Shown: one piece after another, positions 21,701 to 32,592 of the stretch
Layout: the number at the start of each line of letters is the position of its first letter
Numbering within the stretch: position 1 is the first letter of the stretch
Assembly: GCA_020746995.1 (NCBI GenBank)
Contig: JAGPXD010000002.1
Coordinates: 3,534,001 to 3,598,000 of the forward strand
DNA length: 64,000 nt
Direction: 5' to 3'
DNA from: Plectosphaerella cucumerina
Taxonomy: Eukaryota; Ascomycota; Sordariomycetes; Glomerellales; Plectosphaerellaceae
Notes under the pieces: model-generated
The model's database searches: none
What the model was told of the DNA's origin: nothing
Seen by the model: only the letters and a program-made list of their open reading frames with translations
Made by a program: the position numbers and the translations under genes

Positions 21701-22986
21701 AGCTCTTCTCCCAGTTCGATAGCCTCCTGCTGCTTGCCAAGGGCGGCAAGACCGTCTACTTCGGTGACATCGGCGACCAGGCCAAGACCATCAAGGAGTA
21801 CTTCGGCCGCTACGGTGCCGCTTGTCCCGAGGGCGCCAACGTTGCCGAGCACATGATCGATGTCGTCTCCGGCAACCTGTCTCAGGGCAAGAACTGGAGT
21901 GACGTCTGGCTCCAGTCCCCTGAGCACGAGGCTGTGACCCACGAGCTCGACCGTCTGATCGCCGACGCCGCTTCCAAACCCCCCGCGACCAAGGACGATG
22001 GCCACGAGTTTGCGACCAGCATGACCACCCAGATCAGACTCGTCACCCAGCGCATGAACAAGTCCCTCTACCGCAACGTCGACTACGTCAACAACAAGGT
22101 CGCCCTCCACATCTCTTCAGCTCTCTTCAACGCCTTCACTTTCTGGAAGATTGGCAACTCGGTCGGCGAGCTGCAGCTCAAGCTCTTCACCATCTTCAAC
22201 TTCATCTTCGTCGCTCCCGGTGTCATGGCCCAGCTCCAGCCCCTGTTCATTCATCGTCGCGACATCTTTGAGACGCGCGAGAAGAAGTCCAAGATGTACT
22301 CTTGGGTCGCCTTCGTCACCGGTCTCATCGTCTCTGAGGTCCCGTACCTGATCGTCTGCGCTGTTGCATACTTCGTGTGCTGGTATTACACCGTCGGATT
22401 TCCCAACGACTCGGCCCGCGCTGGCGGCACGTTCTTCGTCATGCTCATGTATGAGTTCGTCTACACTGGTATCGGCCAGTTCGTCGCCGCCTACGCCCCC
22501 AACGAGGTCTTCGCCTCCCTCGTCAACCCCCTCATCATCGGAACTCTTGTCTCCTTCTGCGGTGTCCTCGTACCCTACCAGCAGATCCAGGCCTTCTGGC
22601 GCTACTGGATGTACTACCTCAACCCCTTCAACTACCTCATGGGCAGCATGCTCGTCTTCGACATCTGGGGCACCGACATCCAGTGCGCCGACCGCGAGTT
22701 CGCCCGCTTCGACCCGCCCAATGGCACCACCTGCGGCGATTACCTGTCCTCGTACCTCGGCCAGGGCATGGGCGCCACCAGCAACCTTGTCAACCCCGAC
22801 GCCACCTCGGAGTGCATGGTCTGCGCTTACAGCAAGGGCGACGACTACCTCCGCTCCCTGAACCTCAACGAGTATTACTACGGCTGGAGGGATGCTGGCA
22901 TCGTGGTCATCTTTGCCATCAGCTCTTATGCTCTGGTCTACGCTCTGATGAAGCTTCGCACCAAGGCCTCCAAGAAGGCCCAGTAA
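18704..22986 (+). CDS. PDR-type ABC transporter (ABCG full-size)
   Basis: The two exons are 18704-19482 and 19539-22986 (intron 56 nt), giving 1408 aa in the usual reverse order NBD1-TMD1-NBD2-TMD2. NBD1 has the degenerate PDR Walker A GRPGSGCTT (residues 111-119), signature VSGGERKRVSI and Walker B VYCWDNSTRGLDAST. NBD2 has the classical Walker A GSSGAGKTT (about 812), LSVEQRKRVTI and LIFLDEPTSGLDGQ. Both TMDs have six hydrophobic helices; an extracellular Cys-containing loop near the C-terminus (TTCGDYLSSYLG...ECMVC) is typical of the CDR group. Location is the plasma membrane, with export of hydrophobic compounds such as fungicides or plant defence chemicals. At 1408 aa it is slightly shorter than the ~1450-1500 aa norm because the N-terminus is short. 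Confidence 0.95.
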
Positions 22987-23592
22987 ATATCCACTAGCAT
23001 CGGCTTTTTCTGTTTCATTTTGTCTTCGTTTTGGCTTTGGAGTTTTGGATGGTGCATTAGACACATAGATGCAGTCTGGCGTCGATAGACAGGATAATTA
23101 GAGGTTACACAGGCAGTGCTGGAGCACGAGCCGTAACAAGCATTGAATCTTAATCCAATCTTCGGAGTTTTTGACAAATCTTCCAGTCTTGACTTTCGGT
23201 TAATACTCGAAGCTTTATAGGCCATACGTAAAATGTCCAGGGCACGCACAGGCGGTTGAGATCATGCTCACACGAGGAAGACGTTGGCACGCAAAATGAG
23301 CTAACTGATAATCATCGCGAAGTATCTACGTATCGTTTACCTCGCCAGCATAAACAAAGGAAACAAGCCAAAGAATCTAGGCTCAAGTTCTTCTCGAACT
23401 TGAGCAAACAGCAACACCAATCTTGGCTCTTTGCCCGCCCTTTGCTCTCTCCCAGACCATCAACCAGACCATCAGTCAAACCATCAGCTAACCGCGCAGC
23501 CAAGCAATATCTTCCTCAAGAATCGAGAGTTCTCGGCGACCTCCTGACATCCACGCCTGCTGGAAAACCAGCAATGACTGGTGTCTCGGCAT
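22987..23592. other. Convergent intergenic region
   Basis: This is 606 bp between the 3' ends of the ABC transporter and the Hsp70-like gene. It is AT-richer than its neighbours and contains nothing recognisable beyond presumed 3' UTRs. Confidence 0.5.
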
Positions 23593-26027
23593 TCAGGCAC
23601 CCCACGGCCCCCAGGAGCCACGCACATCCCCCTCTTCGTAAGCCTCATCCGAGGCCCAAGTCTCCCTCTTCTTCCTTGGCTGAAGTCTGGCTGAAGTCTC
23701 GTTGGATTCCCGCTTGCGCTTTGTAGACGGAGAATCTTCCATCTTCACAGACTGGACTGGAGAAAGTGCTCTTCTTTGGCGCCATTGAGGTTCAGGTTGG
23801 CTTCCTCTAGCCGATGCGGCTACCCTGGTCATGCCGGAGGGCCGTTTCGTAGTCTTCGGGTGGGAGTCCGGTGTCGTGTACTGAACATTGACGTTCTTCG
23901 CGGCAACCTTTTTGCCGTCAACAAGGACTGCAAACTCCAGCCCGGCGCCACGAACGACCATTTCGACGTCGAAACACACGGCGTAGTGATTTTCTCCCAT
24001 GTCATTCTCGACAATCTCCGGGGAGAATCCATAGGATCTGGAATCATCGGACCATTCAATCGTGCAGAGCTCCGTGACGGAGGCGTCCAGGCGCGTAGGA
24101 GGGATGGAGTCGTGGCAGTGGAAGAGCATGACCTCGTGTGTCCTGGGCAGCCCACTAGACACCGGATGCAGGCTGTAGAACTCGAACCGAGTTGAGCTCC
24201 CTTCGGCGATGACATCTCCCTGTTTGAAAGGATCGTTAGCAGTGAGTTCCGATGGATGAAGGCAGGATTTTCTGCATGAGATACATACATATTTCAGGAA
24301 CCAGACTGGTTGGTCGACAGCGACATATCCACCTTCTTCTTCGGACCAGGCCTTGTCGCGTTGGTCGTGAGTATTGTCATCGAATGTCTCATATTGAAGA
24401 GTGCCGTAGCTGGCGCGAGAGACACGAGACCGGATTTGGACGGCTTGGCTGCGGCGAAGGTATCCTGAAAGGCCTTGGAGTACTGCTCCGCGGGACACAT
24501 CAGACCACCTAGACGCTTGTTAGCGGTGATCCGCATGAAGAACTTGGTGGGAAAGTGTCAAACGAGGATGAGTTCGTTCCAAGGAGGGTCGAATCGCTAC
24601 TATTCATGGCAAGCATGGCTTTGACCTTCTGATGCAGATACTTTGACTGTCCGAAGCCGCCAGACATGATGATGTACTGGGCATGGAGTCAGTTCCTATC
24701 CGTCATAAGCACAGATTGGGGAAAAGGCTAACCTTGGGTCGCTTGGCCATCTTGGAAAAGACACCATGGATCTGTTCCGATATGAGGGACACGATTTTGC
24801 TCACGACCGGGTCAAAGACTGAGGCAATCTCGTCTCTTTGGACGGGGAAATGCATCAGCAGAACTTCGGGCTATTCTCCGAGAGAGTAAACCTACCGGGT
24901 GAACGTATACGATGAACAGAAGGGGTCAGTGAGCTTTCTCTGACGTTCGCTTTGCCTGGCATGATAACGGCAGCTAGCCGGTACTTGCACATCTAGGCGA
25001 GCGAAAGTGTCGTTGCCGTCAAAGTTCGGCTTGATGCGGCGCTCCCATGCGTCTTCCATCACCCTCTGTCTCTCGTCAAGGTCGACCGTCTTCCAGCCTT
25101 CGCCGAAGTGAGAGAGCAGCAGCTTCTCAAAAGCTGCATCGAGAAAGGTAGCGCCGCAGAGCTTGCCTTTTCCAGGCATGACCTCCTCAATCTCGAGTCC
25201 ACGGCTGGTGCACTCAACAACTCTGTAGGCGATCAGATCAACGGTACCGCCACCGGCATCGCAGATGACGAAGGTATCGTTGACGGCAAGTCTCTGCTGC
25301 ATGTAACGCCGATCGTCGTAAAAGTTCGACAGGGCAGCTGCTTCAGGCTCTGACATGAAAGTCAGAGAAGTTTCTCGGATGTGTGTTGTGATTCCCGCTT
25401 CTTCAACAGCAGCAGCCATTCGGCTCTGGGCGTAGTGTGGCCATATAGCGGGGATCGTGACGACGATCTTCAGCTGAGCTGCCTCAACAGCTTCCTCTCC
25501 GAGAGCTTGAGTGATGGAGCCAATGACATGGCTCCAGAATACTCGAAGGTACTCAGACATTAGGTCCGTGCCTGAGCCTGCTCTGGTGCTGATGAGAAAG
25601 TTCTTGGCTGCTTTGAACTGGTCTGATGCCCTGAGGTCGGCTGGAAGGTCTTTGTCGTCGAGGAGCAAGAGCTTGATCCAGCTGGCTCGAGATTCCAGGT
25701 CTGGAATGCCATATCCCCAGAACACGTTTGTATTTGGTCGCAGAGTCGGCGTGCTGAAGGCGATCTGCGTCGGAACTTTGGCCTGGCCAGACTTGTGCGG
25801 CCAGCTCTCAATGACGTGTACGGCTGGCCATCGCTCGTGAGATCCTTGAGCATGAAGAGTCCATGAAGCTCCGGAGAAACTGTAATATTGTGAGTGAGAG
25901 TCACACCATTTTCATCGAAGTTGCCTTACGTGGTGCCAATGTCCAAACCCACGATCAGGGTGCTTGCTGGGGTCTTCGCCTGCGCGGCAGAGGCGAGTCC
26001 GGCCACGCTCCGATGCTTGCGTGGCAT
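23593..26027 (-). CDS. Hsp70-like ATPase of the fungal actin-fold family
   Basis: The six exons are 25930-26027, 24896-25879, 24733-24835, 24564-24676, 24289-24508 and 23593-24219 (introns 50-69 nt), giving 714 aa. The actin/Hsp70 nucleotide-binding motifs are in order: LIVGLDIGTTFSGASW (phosphate 1, across the first intron), VICDAGGGTVDLIAYRVV (phosphate 2), YIIMSGGFGQSKYL (adenosine motif) and SDVSRGAVLQGL. LTFMSEPEAAAL is typical of the many divergent Hsp70 paralogues of filamentous fungi. A canonical Hsp70 substrate-binding domain is not visible; the last 100 residues are basic, Ser/Arg-rich and probably disordered (KRKRESNETSARLQPRKKRE). The client or role is unknown. Confidence 0.88.
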
Positions 26028-27117
26028 GATGTCAGATGCGACTGAGGACCAGACGTCGACAATGAATCCGGATTTGACTTCCAATAAGAATGCAGAATTG
26101 AGAGGAAAAGTGAGAGAGTGGCTTGAGACGGAGATTGAACCGCTCCAATGGCCCGGCCAGCAGCACGGGGGGAATGGTGGTGGAAGTGGATGTGATGGGG
26201 AGTCTAGGTTGTCCCGAACTGGAGGAGGAATTCGGTAGACTAGAGTTGTAAGGTATGGGATTTGGTGAAAGGCAAGATTCTCGGGGAAGGATGCAATACC
26301 TGAAGGAGGGCTGTTTCCTGAGGTGGAAGTTTTGGCCTGGATCATCAGGATGCCCCGGTGGGTGATTCCAGCTTTTCAAGCTAGGTAGTTTCTCGTTTCA
26401 AGGAACCAAATAAGGTCCAAATGCGCCATGATTTCTGCTGCATGTGTAATTCTATCTGTGTACCACGATCGAGCAGGCGAGCCAGGCAGGGAGGCGGCGT
26501 GTTGGTGTCATCGTCCCAATGAGCCAAGCAAGTACGAGAAAGACGGAGCATCTGGGCTTCGTGCAGACTTTCGATGAGACTCGAGACCGAGAAGAAAGCA
26601 ATGACGTTGCTCGAAAGCATAGTGAATATGATGATGCATAGACGTTTCCTAGACTGTATGGCTATGGATGTCGACGCGTGGCATAGGGGGTTACCATCAG
26701 ATTTGCCTGGATTTTCCCGTCGGGCGCATTCACTTTCACCATCCGCTTTCCTCGTACAAAACCACCTTCCTCTCATGAAAATTAAGATCGCAATCTGACT
26801 CTTGCCGCGGTTTTGATTTCAGCTCCTTCCCATTTTCATTCTTTTCAACTATTTGATTCACTAGACGCAGGCCCTCTTGCCTCAACTCAACCTCCCACAC
26901 TACCTGCACTTTTCATCCCTCTCCTTCTTCCAATGCCAACCCGCCCTCAAGCCTACCCTCATACTCACCCTTCTTCCACCAGATTTCTTCTGGGGTTCCG
27001 GCTTGAACCTTGATCTATCCCACCTCTTCTCCTGTTCAAATCTTCGACCACTTCCAGTTCAACCTCACAACTTCATCTTCATCGACACCAGCCTCGCCAT
27101 TCGAGCAGCCTCTCACG
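26028..27117. other. Divergent intergenic region
   Basis: This is 1.09 kb between the Hsp70-like gene and the coiled-coil gene. The 300 bp before 27118 are strongly C/T-rich, as in fungal promoters and leaders. There is no supported gene. Confidence 0.5.
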
Positions 27118-29044
27118 ATGGCGTCTTTCGATTTCTCGGATGGTAGGAAACCTGCTCATCCCCGATTGTGGCAATCCGGCTAACTTCTTCAGACATTGAG
27201 ATGTTCAACAGCCTCGACTACACTGCGATGGAGGCTTCGATCGCTCGTGAGATCGTCGAGCCCATCATTGAGAAAGCTGCTACCCCCCGCAGCCCAGTCG
27301 CCGCCTCCTACACCGTTTCCGACCACGAGCACGCCGTCAGCGAGCACGACAGCAGCGGCATGGACAGCGATGAGCAGAGCGACTACGGCGCCGACAAGCA
27401 CAGCCAGAGCAGCTTCGACGACATGGACTCCGACGACGAGTCCAAGGATGTCAAGACTGACTGGGATGAGGAAGACGATATGGACATCAAGAGCGACCAG
27501 GATGACGAGAAGAAATACGAGGATTTGATGCTCGTCATCAATGAGGCGGAGAAAGAGCTCGCCAAGAAGGACGCCATCATCGCGGAGAAGGAACAGCTTC
27601 TTGAGGAGGCCAACCGCCTCTTCCAGAACAAGCACGAGGAGCTCTGCATGACCCGCCAGGAGATCTCGCGCATCGACGAAGAGAACGACGCCAAGCAGGA
27701 GGAGATCCAGAACATCTACAACCGAATGCTCGATGCTGAGGCCGCTCTCCAGATGGAGCGTGGAAAGCAGACCTCTCAAGGCGCGGGCGACCACGCTCAG
27801 TCCCCCCAGGCCAAGACGGACGACTCGAAGCTTCGCGCCGAGATTGAGGCCCTGACTGCGGCCCGGGATGGTGCTTTCCAGTTCGCTGGTCAGGCAACTA
27901 TGGAGGCCAAGGCGGCTCAGGCAGAAGCCGCTCGGGCAGTCCAACAGTACGGTCTCCAAATGAACCAGCTGCAGCAGCACATTGTCGCCCTCACCTCTGC
28001 GCGTGATCAGGCTACGGCTCAGCTCACCGAGGCCAACAATCGCCTCAATGAGATCATTGCGGAGCGTGAAGGATTCGTTGCCAAGCAAGCCGAAGACTCG
28101 AAGTCCATGGAGGCTCTCATGAGCCTCCTAGAGTCGCAGGAGAGCGCCGCTCCTACCTACAGCTTCGACATCGCGCCCAAGGTCTCCGACGAGGAGGTCC
28201 GCAACCTCTGGCAGAGTCTCTACTCTGAGGTCGTCGTGCTTTGCTCCGTCCTCACGCGCAGCCCTCCCAAGCTCTCGGTCAAGCACACTGAGATCTTCAA
28301 GTCCATCATGCCCGACAAGTCTACCATCCCCTGGGACAACTATCTCAAGGACGACGAGCATCGCAAGTTCCTCGTGGAGGCCTTCGTCTGGGAGATCGTG
28401 GTTCGCTACCTCAATGACAACAAGGTCTGGCTCGGCCAGATTGGCACCGACTTCAGGGCCATCCTCAAGCACATGCGCGACGGTAAGTCCATCATTCACC
28501 TGGCCTGCATCAATCCCCCATTTCTGACATCTCTCGTCTAGGTCTTGACAAGCAGCCCGAGCTTGACTGGAACAATCTCAAGAAGTACTGCGTCTGGCGT
28601 GCCCAGGGCGCCCTGAAGCTCACCCAGTTTGGCGCCCACGACGACATGGCCGCTCAGCTCGAAGCTGCCAATGCCTACATGGAACTCCTCCGTCCTTTCT
28701 GCTCCGTTGAGCCCTGGACTGGACAGAACGGTGTCGAATTCAAGGAGATCTACGATGGCGTATTCTCCATCCTCAGCACCTGCCAGAAGCTGGACGTCGT
28801 CTTCATGAACTCTCTCGCTCACTGGAAGCCAAAGCTGGCCCGCCATCACACCTGCTGGAACTCAAAGGCCCACCACCACCCGGAGTGGTTCGGCAACATC
28901 AAGCCTGTCCCTGGAAAGCTGACGTTCGGCATCGCCTTTCAGGTCAGCCCATACCTGATGAGGTACGGCAACGTCGATGGCGAGGGCTACGATACCCATG
29001 AGGTCGTCGCCAAGGGCTCCATCATGCCCGCCGTCAAGTTCTAA
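27118..29044 (+). CDS. Coiled-coil protein with acidic N-terminus, conserved-hypothetical
   Basis: The three exons are 27118-27142, 27193-28482 and 28542-29044, giving 605 aa. The first exon is only 25 nt (MASFDFSDD across the splice). About residues 50-130 are very acidic and Ser-rich (DDMDSDDESKDVKTDWDEED). Residues 130-340 form long heptad-rich coiled coil (EKELAKKDAIIAEKEQLLEE; AQAEAARAVQQYGLQMNQLQ). A globular C-terminal region of about 265 residues follows, rich in Trp, Leu and His (LDWNNLKKYCVWRAQGALKL, HHTCWNSKAHHHPEWFG). I do not recognise a named domain. The layout suggests a scaffold or tether, but no function can be assigned. Confidence 0.8.
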
Positions 29045-29681
29045 TTGAGTGGGTGGGGCAAATCATCAAAAGGAGGACATTTAGTTGAGTTTGGACTCTG
29101 GATGCAACTATGCGAATACGGGAACTGGAATATCAGCTTTGGGACTTTGAGGTGGGAAATATGGACTCGGAAGCTTCGGGTTCGCCGGGAAACACGGGAA
29201 GTAAGATCGAGAAGTCTGTCTTCAGTCATGGGGAATATCTCGAGCTATACTCTCAGCACCAATTAGCAAGGTACCTGGGCAAATCTATGACACCTTTTCC
29301 ATTTCAACATCTTCGCAGCCTGCGGCATTCGAGGCTATCTTTAGGGGCTCAAACTTAACCAGGGAAACATGATGTGAGCAGCTAAACCTGGGCTCTCGTG
29401 AGGAAAGTGAAGGTGTCCTTCATGTAACTCAAGTTCTGGAATGATTAGGGTACAAACGACCAGGATCGGAAGATGATGAAAGGGGACGGACGATCAATAC
29501 TCCATGATCTATCAGCGCGCAGTGCCTCGACTTCTTGGTGTAAAACTTGTTCTGACCCCATCATTTCAACTGTTCCATCACCACGTCTGATTGCGAAGAT
29601 CGTGTTCTCACAACGGGTGGTTCAGTCTCTTGCAGGCCAGGTCTCGGACTTTTCTCTGAGTCATCTACCAATCTCATCCGA
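29045..29681. other. Convergent intergenic region
   Basis: This is 637 bp between the stop codons of the coiled-coil gene and the MFS gene. I see no gene, repeat or RNA signature. Confidence 0.5.
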
Positions 29682-31640
29682 CTATACCGCGATGGCAATA
29701 GTGTTGTCGAACAGCTTACGCTTCTGCGTTGACAGTCAGAAATTGAAATGCGATACCGCAGAGGTGAACTTACGGTGAAGAAGCATGACAGAACCAGGCT
29801 GAGAGCAGCGCCCACATAGGTCGGGATGAACACTTTCTGCATGGCTTGCACAATGGCGCTGATTGCGAGCTCGCGGGAGCTGTCCGAAAGAGACGAGTAG
29901 TACGAGCCGCTTGTTCCTGAAAGCATCATTTGAAGCTCTTCGTGGCTGGCGTCGGGCAGATTGAGTGAGAGGTTGGTCATAGCAGCGTTGACGAAGACAG
30001 CCCCGGCGACGGCCAGACCAAAAGCGATTCCGCTGAGTTGTGCTGGGAAGAAGAAACAAGTCAGAGTTGAGATCAGGGATCTGGAGTTTGAAGGACGTAC
30101 AGAGCATCATGAAGCTGATGCCGTAGGCAAGTTCGGCGGCAGGCACAAGGGCCTGAATGACAGCGTAGCCGGCTTGGACGCAGCAACCAGTACCAATGCC
30201 GATTAGAATCTCGAAACCATAGATCTGAGCTTGAGGTGTATCGGGGGTGATGCGAGCTGAGACATGTTAGCTTGCTTGTTCATGATTTCTCCGGGGCAGC
30301 TTACACAAAAGAACAGATCCAACCATCGTCAGAATGCTTCCAAAGATGTACCAGGGCTGGAAGTAGCCGAAACGACCCATGAGGTGGCCGCTGGCGAGGA
30401 TGGTTGCGCTCAGAACACAAATGAGCGGCAAAAGGCGAATGGCGGCCTCGATGGCGCTGTCGCCCCGGGTGAACTGGAAGTAAAGGGGAATGTAGTAGAT
30501 GGGAACAAAGCTGCCGGGGTTGATAGCGGCCGCAGCGATGAACAACAAGACGGCGTTGAAGTTCCTGAGAAAGTGCGCGGGGAAGATGCGGTCTCCGACT
30601 GTCGTCAGGATGCTGTAGGCCTGCTGGACGCCAAAAACGGCGAAAAGAACCGCAGATGTAACGAACATTCCGATGATCTGTCCGCTACCCCAGCCGTATA
30701 AAGCCCCGCCGAGGTTGATGGCCATGACGATGGAGACGATGGCTCCGACGCTGATGATGCTGCCGACGATGTCGAACTCGCGCAGGAGGACGCTGGTCTG
30801 GGTGTCGGCCCTCGGCTTGAAAGAGGGGATCAGGAAGAGGTACACCGGTGCGAACAGGCCGGCGACACAGAGGTTGATGTAGAAGGCCCAGCGCCAGGTG
30901 GCAGGAGATTCGACAAAGGCGCCCCCAACCACTGGTCCAAGGACGGTACCGATGCCCCAGAGCAGGCCGACGAAGCTGAGGTAGCCGGGGCGCTCCCTGT
31001 CAGAGGTGTTGACAGAAAGGATGGTCATGACGCCGAGGTACATTCCGTTGCCTCCGACGCCGGCCAAGACGCGACCGAAGATGAGGACGTCCATGCTCGG
31101 AGCGGCGCCGCAGATTGCCGAGCCGACGTTGAAGATGATGCAGGAGAGGATATAGAGCCATTTGGCGTCGAAGAGCCCGTAGAGTTTTCCGAAAGGGAGG
31201 ACGGCAGCGACGCCACCGAGGGTGAAGCTGGAGAGGCCGTCAGTTCTGATCTCCGTGGCGTGATTTGAGGCGTGAAACTTACCCCACCGAGAGCCAGGGA
31301 AGTTTGAAGGCATCACCAAAGGTGTTGACTGCTGTGGGTGTGATGTCGGCGACAACAGTGTTGTCAAGGGCGTAGAGGAAGATGCTCGACAATATTGATA
31401 TGACGACTAGGAACCACTGCGACTGTCAGTAGGTTTTCGTTTTCTACTTCCTGCCAAAATGGGAGAACATACTCGGATACCGTGGACGTCACGAGGCGAC
31501 GTCTTGTCGTCTGCTTTGAGAGATGCGTTTCCCGCCTCATGGATGGCTGCCGATGGGTCATGGCCAGCCTCTGGGTCAATTTGGACCTCTTGCTTCGGAC
31601 GAGGCGCGCCGACATCTTCGGCCACTTTTTCGGTGGACAT
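29682..31640 (-). CDS. MFS drug/toxin efflux transporter (14-TM class)
   Basis: The six exons are 31473-31640, 31283-31416, 30305-31227, 30101-30256, 29774-30042 and 29682-29723, giving 563 aa. Intron lengths are 48-58 nt. The last exon encodes only the short tail KRKLFDNTIAIAV. After about 55 hydrophilic residues TM1 begins WFLVVISILSSIFLYALDNT, with the DNTVVADI motif of the DHA-14 drug pumps. Antiporter motif C appears as GIGTVLGPVVGGAF in TM5, and RVLAGVGGNGMYLG matches TM4. The subgroup includes fungal toxin and multidrug exporters; the substrate is unknown. A MITE lies 265 bp upstream of the start codon. Confidence 0.9.
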
Positions 31641-31905
31641 GGCGGAACTGGGATCGAGGAAGGTGACGAGCTGGGAACAATGACCTTTGATCTTTTGGCG
31701 GAAAGTCCTGAAAATCGTCGAATGGCTTGAGGCAACAAAGCAGCAGTAATTCCGGGGGAGGAATGATTGCTTAAATGCCCGATGCACAGGCAGAATGTGC
31801 CCAGGGTTTTTGTTTGGTATTCGAAATCTGAAGGTGTTGATGATGTGAGCATCTCCCGATTTGGCAACTGACCGGATTAGGAAATTGGACGAAAGGGGTG
31901 TCGAA
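31641..31905. promoter_or_regulatory. Proximal promoter of MFS transporter
   Basis: This is 265 bp between the MFS start codon and the 352-bp MITE, ending in the left 10-bp target duplication (31896-31905). There is no clear TATA box. Confidence 0.35.
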
Positions 31906-32257
31906 CGAGTTGACTAAATGCACACTGCATCCCTTGCTGCTTTAACACATCATCGCCGGTCCAGACGCACCACTGCGTCAGTTGAACTACTACGTCGATT
32001 GAACTGCTGCGTCGATTGAACTGCTGCGTCGATTGAACTGCTGCGTCGATTGAACTGCTGCGTCGATTGAACTGCTGCGTCGATTGAACTGCTGCGTCGA
32101 TTGAACTACTGCGTCGATTGAACTACTCGTCGCGGGACGTCCGATTAGGACGTCTATAGTACTACTCCTCTTTCGGACGTTCTGCTCCCCACGCTATGCC
32201 GGCTTACGTAATCGCAGTGTGCATTTAGACCTTTACAGTATGCATTTAGTCAACTCG
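31906..32257. mobile_element. 352-bp MITE, Mutator-like, carrying a satellite array
   Basis: The terminal inverted repeats are CGAGTTGACTAAATGCA (17/17 identical, 21/22 if extended). They are flanked by a perfect 10-bp direct repeat GGGTGTCGAA at 31896-31905 and 32258-32267. A 9-11-bp duplication is typical of Mutator-like elements. A second TGCATTTAG copy sits just inside the right end. Almost half of the element is the 9 x 17-bp array. There is no coding capacity. It lies between the MFS promoter and the 3' end of the GH7 gene. Confidence 0.85.
31976..32128 (-). repeat. 9 x 17-bp tandem array inside MITE
   Basis: Nine units of CGTCGATTGAACTGCTG (plus-strand reading) span exactly 153 bp; the first and the last two units carry one to three substitutions. 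The reverse complement differs from the 14328-14480 unit at one position (ATCGACG in place of ATCAACG). Confidence 0.95.
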
Positions 32258-32592
32258 GGGTGTCGAATAGGTGGGGATAACCAAACAAGGCACCTTCGAA
32301 TTCTGGCACCCGACATGATGACCAGATGGCCTGGACAGGATCCCTGGATATTATTTCTCACTGCTTTGCAATCAGAGGCAGAGTAATCTGGGCTTCATAA
32401 CAAATCATTCGCGTTCGCCTCATGTTTGTAACCTTGCATGATCATGTACTTGTATAGAAGATATGTACTACGGGTGAAATGTATTCAAACTGTGACCACA
32501 AGACAACGAAGAAAGTGAACACTCCACCCTCGAACCCTGTCTGGTCCGTCCCCTTTTGTGAGACTCCGCGAGAGAGCGTGAGATATGCTCGT
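32258..32592. other. Region 3' of GH7 gene
   Basis: This is 335 bp holding the right target duplication of the MITE and the AT-rich 3' flank of the GH7 gene. There is nothing else. Confidence 0.5.

Noticed and set aside
20545..22110. Long open frame (521 codons) on the minus strand
   Set aside because: Exactly antisense to the NBD/TMD coding part of the ABC transporter. Strong C/G bias at third positions removes stops from the complementary frame; the translation is Gly/Val/Asp/Glu-biased without domains.
22117..23064. 315-codon minus-strand frame
   Set aside because: Antisense of the 3' part of the ABC transporter, no recognisable motifs.
27189..28088. 299-codon minus-strand frame
   Set aside because: Antisense of the coiled-coil gene; Leu/Val-rich mirror of Lys/Glu-rich heptads.
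31976..32128. CRISPR-like array
   Set aside because: Units are directly adjacent without spacers, the host is a eukaryote, and the array lies within a MITE.
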